A DNA stretch of 64,000 bases, from positions 2,029,393 through 2,093,392 of the forward strand of contig CACRXP010000015.1 in assembly GCA_902702965.1 (NCBI GenBank). Reading direction: 5' to 3'. The translations under genes and the position numbers were made by a program. The notes under the pieces are model-generated. The model was not told where the DNA came from and did no database searches. It saw only the letters and a list, made by a program, of their open reading frames with translations. Positions 49,085 through 60,613 of this stretch are shown here, one piece after another (position 1 is the stretch's first letter; the number at the start of each line of letters is the position of its first letter). The stretch is from Spirometra erinaceieuropaei (taxonomy: Eukaryota; Platyhelminthes; Cestoda; Diphyllobothriidea; Diphyllobothriidae).

Positions 49085-49250
49085 GTAACAACAAGGGTGA
49101 TTGGAGATGTCATTTCTGGCTTATCCGTCGTCATCAAGTTTGAAAAACTTGTAATTCTAACTTATAAGCGTAAGCAATTGGTTCCGTTGTTCAGCCGTTA
49201 AGCCCAAGGCCTGTTGTCCTGTTAGTTTCAACTGCTTTTTAGAGCTCTAA
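49085..49250 (-). repeat. Interspersed repeat D, partial copy 4
   Basis: Contains AACAACAAGGGTGATTGGAG, TCATTTCTGGCTTATCCGTC and GTCATCA, matching the centre of repeat D. Then near 49195 it reads CGTTAAGCCCAAGGCCTGTT followed by GTCCTGTTAGTT, resembling the tRNA-like head of copy 3. Fragmentary. Confidence 0.48.
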
Positions 49251-49334
49251 ATTGAGTCTCAATGCAGAACGGGACTAATAGCTAGAGCGACCCAACCGGC
49301 GAACTCTTCCTCTACGATACCTGATATATCTGAT

Positions 49335-49500
49335 CTCCACCGAATGGACAACGGGTCCATGAATTACCGGTTGGGCGTTCGACTCACTGATTACAGCCGT
49401 CAGACCCGAGTCCTAAATGCCTTAAGCCGCAGGTTGTGCAAGTCCAGCCGATGACGTTTGATAGGCCAAAAATGGCAATTTCATTCCCCCCTCATCTTTA
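49335..49500 (+). repeat. Interspersed repeat C, copy 2
   Basis: Matches 11645-11815: AATGGACAACGGGTCCATGA, TTGGGCGTTCGACTCA, then GATGACGTTTGATAGGCCAA near 49452. It is closely preceded by repeat D copy 4 and may be part of the same composite insertion. Confidence 0.58.
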
Positions 49501-49914
49501 TCGGAACTCGCGTCTGCACTGCCATCAAATAGGAAGTAATCCAGGCGTCGATTGAGCACTGTCACTGTATCGAAAGCCATACCTTCTTGGATTGAATCAC
49601 ACGTCTGTACTGCCTGCTGGTACTAACCGCAGTTAGACATCAAGCTCTTTGTTTCTCATGTCTCAAGCCTTTGCCCAGCAGATCGCATTGTGCGAAGATA
49701 TTATTGGACCATTCGACGCTGCTGGACGCATTCCTCTTCGCACTGATGACCTACTTCAGGCAGAAGTGATTGTCACAAATTTGCTCATGTTCCACTCGAC
49801 TTATCTTCTCTAGGCCGTTTGCTGAATATAATCGTAGTGAGAATCAATGACACAATTTGTGCCAAATGTCTCACATGTCAAAAGAGGCGAAGAGGCGAGC
49901 CCCAGGAAGCAGTC
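49501..49914. other. No gene recognised
   Basis: Unassigned non-coding sequence between repeat C and a PLE. Confidence 0.4.
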
Positions 49915-50480
49915 TTGAAGAAGGTCACACGATCGCTGGAACAAGAGCTTTATTAGCCTGACGTTTCGGATTCCTGCTCAAGGCCATCATTAGATACAAC
50001 AACTGATACGGGTGGTTCATGCACAAGGGCCTGCAGTATTTATAGGATGTGGTCGCCATGCTACTGTGTGCCTATGGATATTCACGTATGCACCGGTTGA
50101 CGAAGTTGTGCGAATAGCCATTGGTTTTGAAGACTCGTCGGCGGTATTGCAGTTTGGCAATCTTGTCTTCCGGTTCACCTCAGTGCATTTCAACACGCCG
50201 ACAGATCGTCCATACAGAACAGCGTTTGCGGCTGATTGGGTGGTTTCTGTAGAAGTTCAGTACTCGCATCGTATTTGTCGCTTTCATGAACACTTAAGTC
50301 TTTAGGTCACCTCAATCTTTGCGGCATAGGAAGACATTCAGGAAGGCCAGCTGCTTGTACTCTTTCTCCTCCATCGTAAATTTTATTCCCAAAAAGACTG
50401 CAATCAGACGTTCCTTGAATGCCAGCAGTTGATGATGACGATCGCTCTTGTCCCAGCAACCTTGTCTCCTTCTTAAAGTC
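49915..50480 (-). pseudogene. PLE: RT thumb and 3' terminus, nuclease deleted
   Basis: From about 50480 on the minus strand a decayed motif C (V-A-G-T, where VDDT is expected) is followed by MEEKEYKQLAFLNVFLCRKD, then stops, then KIAKLQYRRRVFKTNGYSHN then FVNRCIRE, the RT thumb. It then passes directly into the untranslated end (from about 50045), so GIY-YIG and the C-terminal domain are missing. A hammerhead-like motif at 49993-49960 reads CUAAUGA...GAAAC-GUC, with a G-to-A change in the first box, followed by CAGGCTAATAAAGC, which is shared with the terminus at 54750. Confidence 0.75.
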
Positions 50481-50879
50481 TTACGTATGCCGGGACTAAA
50501 TTACTGAAGCTAATACTTTAATTGTTTTGAAGGGTAGGCAGAGATTTTATGAGAATTGTCCCGTGCAGTCATTAGATCTTCGCCTACCGGTCTCCAGGGG
50601 TAGAGAACATTTTTGCCAAAAATTCTGAGATGCTTGCTTCAAAGTCGAACTTATTATTTGTATAGTTTACGCTTTACGAAATGAAGGCTGTTCAAAGCGC
50701 GTACTGAATTTAAACAGTGCAGATAGAACATGCTGATGGAAGCAAGTAGGCGATTTCCAGGAAGACAAAGTTGCTGAATTAAAATATCTTTAACGGGTAC
50801 AGAGATCCAATGACTACCCGCGGAATTCTGTCAACCAGTACATGTGAAAACGATACTAGAGACCGAATTCAACCGACCC
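50481..50879. other. Spacer between two divergent PLE pieces
   Basis: AT-rich sequence with no recognised motif. It separates the minus-strand PLE at 49915 from the plus-strand PLE at 50880. Confidence 0.4.
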
Positions 50880-51745
50880 CAAATTTTGGTGAATACTTCC
50901 GTATGTAAAGAACGTCTCGGGAGCCGGCAGTCATCTTCTGACTCCACTTGGATTTGGGGTTTCACACAGGCCGGAAGCAGCCATTAGACGCCAAGTCGTT
51001 GGGCCAAAAGACCCACTGCCATGGCAGGAAACGTTTGGAGTCCTTTACCGGACATGGCGCAGTTGTTGACAAGGCAACTACGTCGAAGAAACTGGGAGAT
51101 TACTTCAGACGCGAGAGTACACAGCAGCCGTGAGGCGGGGAGTGGCGAGCTCTAAGGTGGCGGCTCAGTCGACGTGATCCGGTCATATTAAGGAGGCCGA
51201 AATCCTCGCAAGGGGTGACAACCGCGTGATCCTCGAGCTACTCGAGTCATGGATTTCGGGTCCGTAATCCGTCAACAAGCGCAATGACCTCCTGTTACTT
51301 TATCCACTGTTGAGATTTTCCCTAGGCAGTGGAGGGTGCGGGTGAACAGTTATCCCAGTGACAGTGAGTAACTTTACCGAAAAATCGTCATACCAGCATC
51401 CACTATGGATGGCGAAATCATGGCAATTAACGACTAGGACTCGGAATGATAAGCCAACACCGCATCAATTACCCCCGTAGCAGTGATTATAAGGACTGTT
51501 ACTTACAGTACGCATATGGTCCCACAGCAGCCACGTGGTATAAAACTGTACTCTCTACGCCACCATTACCCTTATTCAAAACTGTCTCTGATGATGGATT
51601 CAAATGAGGAACCGAAACGTCGTGTCAATATATTTCCTGTTCTAATGATCACATCTTCGTCTTCTGAGATAGAATATTCTCTTTACACTGAATCGCCTAC
51701 TGTCTCAATCCTCGCTACACCGGAAATGTAGTTTGTTTTATGACT
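50880..51745 (+). pseudogene. PLE 3' half: GIY-YIG, C-terminal domain and terminus
   Basis: Reads LPYVKNVSG then LLTPLGFGVSHRPEAAIRRQ (linker) from about 50900, then near 51070 GNYVEETGRLLQTR, the nuclease with the conserved Gly of YVGETG changed to Glu. After frame changes the C-terminal domain follows (GDNRV, then an ESWFSG-like block and PQSIN near 51220-51290) and a tail reading DGEIMAINDSDSE. The RT is missing. The tail and terminus match 55641-55930 in the same orientation. A hammerhead-like motif is at 51588-51621. Confidence 0.74.
51588..51621 (+). ncRNA. Hammerhead-ribozyme-like motif in PLE 3' end
   Basis: CUGAUGA (51588-51594), then stem II in which GG and UUC (596-601, with a bulged A) pair with GAA and CC (609-613) around a seven-base loop, then GAAAC and GUC (51614-51621). 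Both catalytic boxes are canonical. Stem I is not evident and stem III is nearly absent, so cleavage in cis is uncertain. Minimal hammerheads of this type have been reported at PLE ends. Confidence 0.55.
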
Positions 51746-52979
51746 TTATCCAGTATCACGACACAATAGAACGGCTGGGTGTACACTGAGGACATAGTAC
51801 CATACACACGATACTACATATCCCTGAACAGACAAATAATTCTGTCGCGCCCCTTTGTCTTCTTTCCGACCATCCTTTACGGCCTTCAGGGGTTAATGTG
51901 TTTTTTTTTTAATTTACGGGGTTGCATCCTAAGAAGTCAGGCCGGTTACTTTGACTTATAGATTTTAATTAAATCTCCTTGGTATTTCTTGCTAAAAAAG
52001 AATTTGCCTCTGCTGAAAAACAACGATTCAGGTGTATGGGCGGAATATGTTAAGTGAAAAGTTAATGATCAACGCTACGCTATGAAGCGTATTCTGGTTG
52101 AATACTAATGCATGACCGAAATTTTCCCGTTGAACGCGGAAATATAACTTTGCCGGATTTTGAGTGTATTAGTTTTTAATGAATTATTTGCAGTAACTCA
52201 CAATCTTCACTTTATTTGAGCGCCTATAAGTGTGCTAAGAGTAAATTTAAACAGAGAATTCGATGAACGCAACCTTGCGTCTAAAAATATGAACCAGTAA
52301 AATAAATTGTATTTACTGTCTGGCTCGCAGTCGGCTTTATATTAGGCAAACCAGCCACCGTTAATACGACCTATTCCTTAAATGTTTCTAACGTTTGTGT
52401 TTGTTACGACGGTCTCAGATCATTTGATTTCAGAAAGTACTTGTAAGTCAAGGATTCATCAAAACCAACTTATAAATTGCTGATTGTTCTCCTTAAAGGG
52501 ATTGATATGAAATACCGGCTCCCCTGTCAAGAATCTATTTGTCGCTTACGCAATTTTCCCTTATTTTTCACATTTTTGATGGTCCTTTGTAAGTATATTT
52601 GTGTTTAAGTTTACTTTGGATTGTACGTTGGAAAGCTACACTAACTGAACCCTACTGATATGCAAAATTGCGCACTTGTAATCTTGGCCTTGTGTGGTTT
52701 TTCATACCTGAGGCCCCATGCGTGTAGCATTGTTGTTTAACCGTAATGTTCTTATTCTTAGCCGTCTCTGTCGAAAACTTCTAGCAGTGAGCTCAAAATT
52801 GTTTTTGTATAAAATCACCCGTATCGTAAAGTAAGATCATGCAGTTACTATGAAGTACGCGAGGCTAGTAGTCATCTGGTGGATTCTAGGTGAATGGCTT
52901 AGGGAATCCTGCATGGGCAGTCAACTTACTGTATCTCATTTGGTGGATTCCAGATGCTGCAGTATGTTGAGCTGGTAAC
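51746..52979. other. No gene recognised
   Basis: AT-rich sequence with short frames. A T tract lies near 51901. No repeat match was seen. Confidence 0.45.
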
Positions 52980-53122
52980 TTGACCCAATTGTGATTCAAA
53001 TTGCGTCGTCCGGCGGGGCCTCGTAGCTCAAGTGGTTAGAACGATGGTTGTACTAAAGCCTTTCCTTTACTGCGTGGGTTCGACTCCCATCAAGGTGCCG
53101 CATTTTTCACGGTTAGGTCAAT
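52980..53122 (+). repeat. tRNA-like element, copy 4
   Basis: A-box-like TAGCTCAAGTGGTTAGAACG (from about 53023) and B-box-like GGGTTCGACTCCCAT (53076-53090). Brackets are TTGACCCAATTGTGA on the left and TCACGGTTAGGTCAA on the right, an almost perfect inverted pair. The body shares GATGGTTGTACTAAAGCC with the copy at 2529. It is one of the two best-kept copies. Confidence 0.75.
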
Positions 53123-54102
53123 ATTAATCACCGATCTATTAATTTTTATTTTCCCACTTCATTATTTCTTCAAAAAATGATCGGAGTAATTTTTATATAA
53201 CTCACTGAGCTGAGTTTGTGCAATACTTTATGCCGATGCTGTCCCTATTTTAATATCAACAGTTCAGGCATCGCTCTATCCAATTTAATAGTTTCTGTAC
53301 GACTGTTAAAGGACATATTTTGGTTGGCGTACGCTACAGGAAATTCGCCAGCTAACTCGTTCACAGTTTTCGAGAGGCTATCTCTTCCCATTGACTGTGA
53401 ACCATCTCAACTGATTAATTAGCTGAAAAAAGGCAGCCTGAATCAACCGACATTTTTTTCGGATACAGTTTCACGGCTAATTAGAAAAAATCCTTTGATG
53501 ATCGGAAATTTTGCCTTCAAAAGCTCGTTTTCAAAAAGTAATCATTGCGGCAGCAAGAAGTGAAATTCACACTAAGAGCCCCACTAATAAGTCGTCAGTG
53601 CCTGCCACAAAACCGCTCACCACGAGAGCTGTTTAACCAGTCTCATTGGGCGCAATCCAGCATGAATTTACTAAACCGACTTTTCATTCGCAACCGTCCA
53701 GACAGAAATCAAGCCACAGTCGCTTTCCTCTTTATCGCGAACTTTCGCATGTCCCGAACAGCAGGTCTCATTAACTCGCGCAGATTGCTTTTTGCCAGAT
53801 AACTTTAAATTTGCTTTGTATAATCCCTACTGATGCCTTCAATCCTTATCTAAACGCAGTGGTATGCGGTATGTTGGCGCTAATATTGGCTGTCCTACAT
53901 GGACCGTTGCATCCATTGCCTCCTATTAATAATCCTAACTAGTGGTTGCAATTTCTAGGACGCCCTGGTGCAATTTGCACTTTTCATATGCCTAGGCACG
54001 AGGTCAGAAGTCTCCCATGTTACAGGTGACCTTACCTTATTGTTAAAACCAGGATTGATGTGTGTGTGATATAGTGGGAATTATGGATCCTCGAGAGGAT
54101 TA
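53123..54102. other. No gene recognised
   Basis: Sequence of intermediate composition with short frames only (the longest is 85 codons, 53545-53802). Nothing was recognised. Confidence 0.45.
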
Positions 54103-54212
54103 TGGGGCCTTGTAGCTCAGATCGTTAGAGAGTTGGCTGTACTAAGGCCTCCCCTTGCTGCCATGGGTTCGAATCCAACCGAGGCACCGAGTTTTTCACA
54201 TTTAGGCCAAAG
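54103..54212 (+). repeat. tRNA-like element, copy 5
   Basis: TGTAGCTCAGATCGTTAGAG (A-box-like), GAGTTGGCTGTACTAAGGCC, and GGGTTCGAATCCAAC (B-box-like, from about 54165), then the tail GAGTTTTTCACATTTAGGCC. The left bracket seen in copies 2 and 4 is not clear here. It looks more like a tRNA than the others, but carries the family-specific insert and tail. Confidence 0.7.
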
Positions 54213-54234
54213 TGCATTATGAATGAGATAATTC

Positions 54235-54340
54235 GGTTAAGAGTTATTTTTAGAGTTGGAGGTTTTGTTAGGGTTAGGTTTAGGATTGTGATGGTTGAGG
54301 TTAGGGCCATAGTTAGTGTTGGAGTTAGGTTTCGAGTTAA
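54235..54340 (+). repeat. Degenerate telomere-like (TTAGGG-type) patch
   Basis: About 100 bases rich in GTTAGGGTTAGG, GGTTTAGG, GGTTAGGGCC and GAGTTAGG words immediately downstream of tRNA-like copy 5. The units are too irregular to give a period. It is either an old telomeric-repeat insertion or a simple-sequence tail. Confidence 0.55.
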
Positions 54341-54499
54341 AATCTGACCACGGGAATATGCATCCCGCTGAGACACCGCACTCAGTCTCTCATGAAACGG
54401 TTTGCTTCCCATTTCAGCCACCAAACTCCGGTTTTCCGAGCTCACATGCTTACGTTATGTCTAAAAATTTAAGCGATTAACAGAGGGCAATAAGAATGT

Positions 54500-55640
54500 C
54501 GTTGCCGACGATGGCCGGTGAGTGTTCCACAACAGGCTGAAAACAGGCACGGCGACTTGTGCGCAAAGTATTTTATAGTAGCCTTGCACAGCACCTACCA
54601 CACCCTTCCCTCCTCCCGCTTCGGCCCGGTATCAAGATTAGTCTAGAAGACCGGAGCGCGCAGGTAGCTGACGCGGCTGGACCCGCACCTAGGCGTACCG
54701 CCACACCCCCTGCTCCGAAACAAACACTTCAGCAGGATGATCAGAAGAAGAAGCGATCGCTGGAACAATGGCTTTATTCGCCTGACTAGCTGAGAGCTAG
54801 CGTCACCCCGCCTCACTGATGCTGCGTGCTTGGCAATTCGCGTACGGGGTAATCCCCCAGTTTCTCCGACATAGTTGCTTCGTCCGCAACCACACCAGAT
54901 CCGGTAAACGACTCCAGACGTTTCCTGCCGTGGCAGCGGGTCTTTTGACCTCAGGACTTGGCGCCGTTATGGTTGCTTCCGGCCTGTGTGCAAGTCCAAA
55001 TCCAAGTGGAGTGAGAAGAAGACTGACGGCTTGCTAGACGTTCTTGACGTACGAAAGAACCCGCCAAAATTTGGAACCCGTTGAGTTTGGTCTCTGCTGT
55101 CCTTTTCGTATGCACTGTTTGACGAAGTTGCGCGGGTGACAATTGGCTCTCATTTCCCGTCGAAGATGTTGTAATTCAGCAACCTTGCCTTCCATTTCAC
55201 TGCAGTGCGTCTCAACGCGCCTGCGTAGCGCCATTATGCAACTGTGTTTGTGGCTGATCGGGTTGTTGTTATTGAAGTTCAGTATTTATGTCGTATTTGT
55301 CGCTTTCCTGAAAACTTTGGTTTTTAGACCACCACAATCTTTGCGGCAGACGAGGACATCCAGGAAGGCCAGCTGATTGTTTTCCTCCTCCTTCTCCTCC
55401 ATCGTGCATTGAATGTCCGGAGAGACGGCGTTGAGATATTCTTTGAATGTCAGCACCTGATCCCGTTTGATGACGACGAAGGTGTCATCCACATACCGAG
55501 CCGAGAATTTCGGTCTATGGTGTCGGAAAACCAGCGACGCCAGCTGTTGTAGGACCGCCTCCGCTATGAGTCCCGAACTCGGTAACCCATTGGCGTTTCC
55601 TTCACCTGCCGAACGTAAAGTACGTCTTGAAACGTCTCAA
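54500..55640 (-). pseudogene. PLE with intact YVDD motif but shifted frames
   Basis: On the minus strand from about 55640: LYVRQVKGNANGLPSSGLIA (motif B region), LASLVFRHHRPKFSARYVDD then TFVVIKRDQVLTFKEYLNAV (motif C intact), NNQLAFLDVLVCRKD, and RRRVETHCSEMEGKVAELQH with FVKQCIRK (thumb). In further frames SYVKNVSEAVSRLL, FGLAHRPEATI, and near 54870-54900 GCGRSNYVGETGG (GIY-YIG). The terminus has CAGGCGAATAAAGC near 54765. Frame changes occur before motif C, after DVLVCRKD and at the nuclease. The 5' RT is missing and the C-terminal domain is reduced. Confidence 0.8.
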
Positions 55641-55930
55641 GATGCGAGCCTGTTTGCCGAGCAATCATCACATCAGCATCCAGCACGGATGACGAAATCA
55701 CGGCAATTAACGACTCGGACTCGGACCGACAAGCCACCACCTCATCAATTACGACCCCAGCGGTGATTGCGAGCACTGTTAATTGCAGTGCGCATACGGT
55801 CCACGGCCGCAACGTGCTATAAATGATGATGGATTTAAGTGAGAATCCGAAGCGTCAGGCCAATGAATTTCTTGTTCCGATGATCACGTCATCATCTTTT
55901 GACCTAATATCTATAGAAGTTGTCCTCTCA
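55641..55930 (+). pseudogene. PLE C-terminal tail and terminus
   Basis: The plus frame reads DDEITAINDSDSDRQATTSS then ITTPAVIASTVNCSAHTVHG and a stop near 55820. The untranslated end follows. It is the same segment as 51375-51660, in the same orientation. It abuts the minus-strand PLE at 54500, so the two are back to back with their 3' ends outwards. Confidence 0.68.
55824..55856 (+). ncRNA. Hammerhead-ribozyme-like motif (decayed)
   Basis: AUGAUGA in place of CUGAUGA, then GGAUU (55831-55835) pairing perfectly with AAUCC (55844-55848) around an eight-base loop, then GAAGC and GUC. It is the counterpart of 51588. Two catalytic positions have changed, so it is probably inactive, yet the stem is kept. 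Confidence 0.45.
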
Positions 55931-56194
55931 CATGATTATTTGCGGATTCGTCTAACTATTTTACAAACGCTTTTAACATAGTCGTCAGTAAACTACTTTA
56001 CTTATTTTATAGGTGCTTTACTTTCTTCAGGATATCCATAAGGGGTGATCCCTTATGCAATAATGTGAGATATTATAGGTGTTCAAAAGTGAAAAGTGCA
56101 TCATTGCATCCCGAAACATGGTAAATTTTAGAAGTCGTTCTAAAGTAATACAAAATTAAAATAATTTCCTCAAATATTCCCATGTTACACTTGA

Positions 56195-56440
56195 AAAATC
56201 AAGTTGGCAAACACGTGTTTTCGGTACTTCTTCGTCAAGCCAATACAGTTACATGAAAGGAATGAAAATGTACAAAATTAGCAATGTCTCAAGGGCAATT
56301 AAGTCATTAACACACATCTCCCCCAAGCTGCACGCATGACGAGGTCGGCGGGTTTTGGTTCTTAGTGCTAGTTGAGGGGAGTAAGAGTCTTTGGATAATG
56401 TTCTTGGATTAAGTACACGAAGTACTCATCACTGTTAAAA
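56195..56440 (-). repeat. PLE 3'-end fragment (family of 16795)
   Basis: Inverse of 17095-17350: GTTGGCAAACACGTGTTTTC, GTACTTCTTCGTCAAGCC, TTGCAC-like spacer, then GACGAGGTCGGCGGGTTTTG and GTTCTTGGATTAAGTACACG. Only the terminus is present. tRNA-like copy 6 begins about ten bases further on. Confidence 0.68.
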
Positions 56441-56450
56441 AAAGTTCCTG

Positions 56451-56592
56451 TGACCCAACTGTGAAAACCTGAGCGATTTGTGTAAGACTCGAACCTCTGA
56501 TAGCAAGGGAGAAGCTTGCTTAAAGCCGGCGCTTTAGCCCTATCAAGTAAGAGATTACACCTAAAGCCGTGGCTTAAATCGTAGTCGAGTCA
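56451..56592 (-). repeat. tRNA-like element, copy 6 (diverged)
   Basis: The minus strand reads TTTGACTCGACTACG at the 5' bracket, GGGCTAAAGCGCCGGCTTTA in the body, GAGGTTCGAGTCTTA (B-box-like) and TTTTCACAGTTGGGTCACAG at the 3' bracket. The body is diverged from the other copies and the A box is poor. The brackets are well kept. Confidence 0.62.
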
Positions 56593-59500
56593 AAATTGGC
56601 CAAAACACCTATTAATGTTAGAGTTGTCAGTTTGAAACTTCCCGAAGTAAAGGTTTCCATCGACGACTTTCCGCGAACTCTGATGACATTGGTTTGTGTG
56701 CTTTCTGAGTTAAAATTGCACAATAGAGAGAAAATTTTTCCAGTACGTTCGCATTTACTAAAGACAAAAAGACATGGCTTCAGTAGGCAATACCTTCACA
56801 AAAATCGGTCATCTGACAGAAAAAAAAGCAAATTTCTTTGTTAATCTGGTATGTACTCTAGTTGAACAAATTCCATTTGATCATGCACAACAAAAAAACA
56901 GTTAAAACGTGGCACCGTCTAAAATTAAAATATGTACACCCGTGTTCTGAAAAGACTTCGCCGTTTACCGCACCTATTTGTTTTTCTTAATTCTAAGCGC
57001 GGCCTTCTTTGTTGCTAGCAATGCATGCAAGCGTCCTTCATCGCAGTCTAAGCAGCCTTTCGTTCAGCAACCAAAAGAAAGGCTAGCCTCTATTCTGTAA
57101 ACAGATCTGCTGATTAAACCAAAAACCAGCTTGCTCTTTTTCCAACAATCCTTTGTCTGCCCTTTACAGGGCACTTAACAAGGATGGCCGGTTTGTTGGC
57201 CTTTTTTTCTAAAAGTTTTGCAATGCGATGTTTATTGCAAATTACGGCAGCTCAGGATGTCTTCGGGAGTATTTATGGTCGCCCTCTATCTCTGACAATC
57301 TTACAGCAAAAAACATCTTTTGCGGTGATAACAGCAATAAAATTGAACAGTTTGGAATTAGTCAGAGAGCCGGACACCTGCTTATTTCCCTAAAACAGCG
57401 CCTGTCGGTCGAATGGTAAGGGTTGCGTTCGTTTCACGTATTTTTGTCGTTGTTGAATTGCCAATGTTTGTGCTGCTGTCATTTCTGTCAAATGAAAAAT
57501 GAATAAGGATAATTTAAACTTGCTATGTTACGAGCTTCCTACTTGTCTCTCCCAAGAAGATGGCTTTTTGGATTGCGCACGAATTTAAGCAACATCGTCC
57601 TCTTCTAGCATTGCGCATGAGAAGGGTAAAACCCAATGCCCATTTGGCAGTAAGGTCCAGCCGTCACGTTCACAAGTGTCTCTGAGGGATTGCTAAAACA
57701 CCAGACTTAAACCCTCGGGCACTTTCAATTTACTTGTTTACTTCATTGCAACAACACAATGCCATTCGATCGATATGTTTCATCCTCAGCGCGTGTGCAT
57801 TGGTTTTTGAATAAAAATAGCTTGTCCGTCATTCCTTCTGCCAACTTAAGTTTGTTTAAGGAAGTTGAAAATGCAGGCACTCTCATTTACTGCCGTTATA
57901 CTTTTGTTCGAATTAAGTGGAGTGCAAATCCAAAGCGCAGTTTGCTCAATCCGTCAGCTCTAACATGGTTCATTTACCGTCTTCCACCAATAGGGGTTGG
58001 TCATACAAATTGGTTTTCTCCTCTGATTTTGAATTTATTTTTCGAGATCTCTTTCCGCTTCTTGGTAAGCTTTATGTCCACCATAATTGGGTCATAAGTA
58101 TGTCTTACTATGCAACAAAACAGCTTTATCTTTATCTCACTAAAACTAAAATATTACGGCAATAATGCTTGAAAAGTGGTATCGTAAAAAACAGTAATAA
58201 GTTATTTGAATTGTCAATTTGACAATGATTATGGTAAGTAAACCCTTCATTTAAGTCCAAAGTTTTTTATTTTTAATTCAAGTACTTGGTGACTACCTTT
58301 GATGTGCGTAAGCGTATTTTTTGTCAAAACACAAGAATATACTGGGATATATACGTTTCCAGAAATTGTAAAGTGCTTCTTTCTGAACAGAAAACCTAAC
58401 GATGGCCCTTTGGAGCACTAAAACATGCGCATACTTATTGGACTTCTTTTGTTTTTATTATAAGTTTCACGAAAACCATTTGATTCAAAAACGTGTTTAA
58501 GTTATGAGTTTTTTTAAAAATCAGCTACATATTTTCCTAATTTTCGGATATGAAGGAGGAACCTGTGCCTATTCCGCAGCTTTGCGCTAAGGTCAATTAC
58601 CTTAGTATTCTAAGAAAACATTGTAACCACGCTTATAACCACTCTCTATAGTGACGGCAAAGAAAACATTCAAAATGACTCATTCATCAAAGGTTTCTGT
58701 TTTTGCCTGTTGCAAAATTTTTGAAATCTAACAATCAAAAGCAAACTTTATACGCAACGTTTTGCTTTGATCTTTTCCGACTGGAGTTAAACAGATAAGA
58801 TCACTCAAAATATGAACACAGCTGAGATAAAATCTTCAATGCACACTAAAAAGGCTTACAACAAGCAAGGTTAGGAGCTCAAACATACACAACTTCGCCG
58901 TTGTTTTCATTAAGGACTAGGCCCAATGGCCAGGCGCGGGATAAATCAGAAACAAACCTGCGATATTTGATTCTTCGACTGACGCCAGTTATCAGATTTT
59001 TTAACTAAACGCTGCTGTAAACGTGCAAGGTCTTCAGACGTATTTTAACTACAAGGTGCGATTAAGCCTGAGTACACTGTGTTGGAGGCATTGAGGCCAT
59101 AGAATTCAATTATCAACGTCCTCTATTAAACCTTGCATAACTACGCACATCTTGAGCACTGGCACTATACGCAAATGTAAACCACATTAAAATCATAGTC
59201 TGTAGTCGCACGCCATTGGGTTTTCTTTTGAACCTATATAGGCGGTCAGGTAATTAATTCGGTTTACCAAAGAAAGTCAGTGGCCGTGAAACAAGTGCCA
59301 ACGCTCTTTCGGTCGCAGCTAGCTAACCGTCTTCCAACGCACAAAATCAGGGCTGCATGCGACGCCGAGGACTCTCGTACCGAGGGCAAACTTGAGCTAG
59401 ATTCCAGAAAAGTACCTATTCATGAGTCCTAGCTCTAACTTTAACTCCATTTTTTCTCAGTCCAACTCTATAGACCGTGATGCAGAACCACCTGTAATAC

Positions 59501-60449
59501 CAGGAGTCCATAATGCCGTGGTCTAAAAATCAGCCTAACTCAGATAACGACAATTTTGTGCAATTCCAATAGACCAGCTTGAACGTAACATCTTGGGAAC
59601 TTGTGTTAAATAATGGTCTATGGATTGCAGAAAATAATGTAACTTATTTTGAAATCAGGGGGTTTTTCTACCAAGGCCGCATGACGACCATTCGAGTATC
59701 TGAAACCAAAATTTAGGCCATCCTGTCATGGTTAGTCAAACGTTTTCAGCGTGCGTTCTCGTGCAATGACTGCATAAACCGGCTGAGGCTAAGGTGTAGT
59801 CATCTAAATATTTATAGCGCCTGCTTAGCTTCAAGGAAATGGGACGGTATGAGTTGTAGCTCAAGAGACTGCTGTAGCTTCTCCCGTAAAGGACACCGTA
59901 GTGCACTCAATCCAAGTTGCAAATACTGCAAAATATACGAGAAAATATCCATTCTCAGTTGTCTCAAAATGTAAAACTCATATATGACTCCAACCTTGGC
60001 GCGGCATTTTCTGGTAACTAGTATGACGTCTCAAAGTAAATGTGATATATGTTGGCGAGCGGTTATCTTAGTTAATCCCAAAACATCCCTAAATGCGTCC
60101 GCAATGCCCTACCATATTCTCACTCTTAACCATCCCGTAAATCCGGGTATACTCCCATAAACAAAAGCTTGTTTAACAGGATTAACTCGAGTAATCTAAT
60201 TTGGATAGATATTAAGTATTTTGACCACAAATGCTCACCTTTGTTACCTGGATCAAAATTAACAGTGGATCCTGCTGACATTGATTATATTGTTCTTTTT
60301 TCTTAGCATTACAGCACCACGAACGTCGTTTGTCCGTTTTATAGACCGCTCAGAAATAATAAAGCAGCTGTGCTATCTTGCAGTCATTTTTGACCGCTCG
60401 AATATGTAAAGCCATCCTGTTCTTCAAATGTCTTTCACGAGATTACGAT
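56593..60449. other. Intergenic sequence downstream of the GPCR gene
   Basis: AT-rich, with no PLE, foldback or tRNA-like sequence recognised. The longest frame (57759-58097, 112 codons) resembles no family. The lack of recognisable repeats contrasts with the rest of the window. Confidence 0.5.
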
Positions 60450-60460
60450 TTATTTTATTC
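60450..60460 (-). terminator. Candidate polyadenylation signals of the GPCR gene
   Basis: Two overlapping AATAAA hexamers on the minus strand (60455-60450 and 60460-60455), about 155 bases downstream of the GPCR stop codon. This is a reasonable 3' UTR length for a compact animal gene. The position fits, but such hexamers are common in AT-rich DNA. Confidence 0.45.
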
Positions 60461-60613
60461 ATACTTACGACTTCCTGAAACTGCTGTTTATGAAATGCTA
60501 ATTCACATAAATACGGGCAGTTCTAAAGTAATATCTTGTCTGCAAAGGAAACAAACGATAAATACAAAAGAATTTTAATCTTGGTTTTCAGGAAAAAGGG
60601 TGGGTGGTTGTCT

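Noticed and set aside
54103..54212. Genuine tRNA gene
   Set aside because: A and B boxes are good, but the GTTGGCTGTACTAAGGCC insert and the tail are shared with other copies, and the acceptor arm does not pair convincingly.
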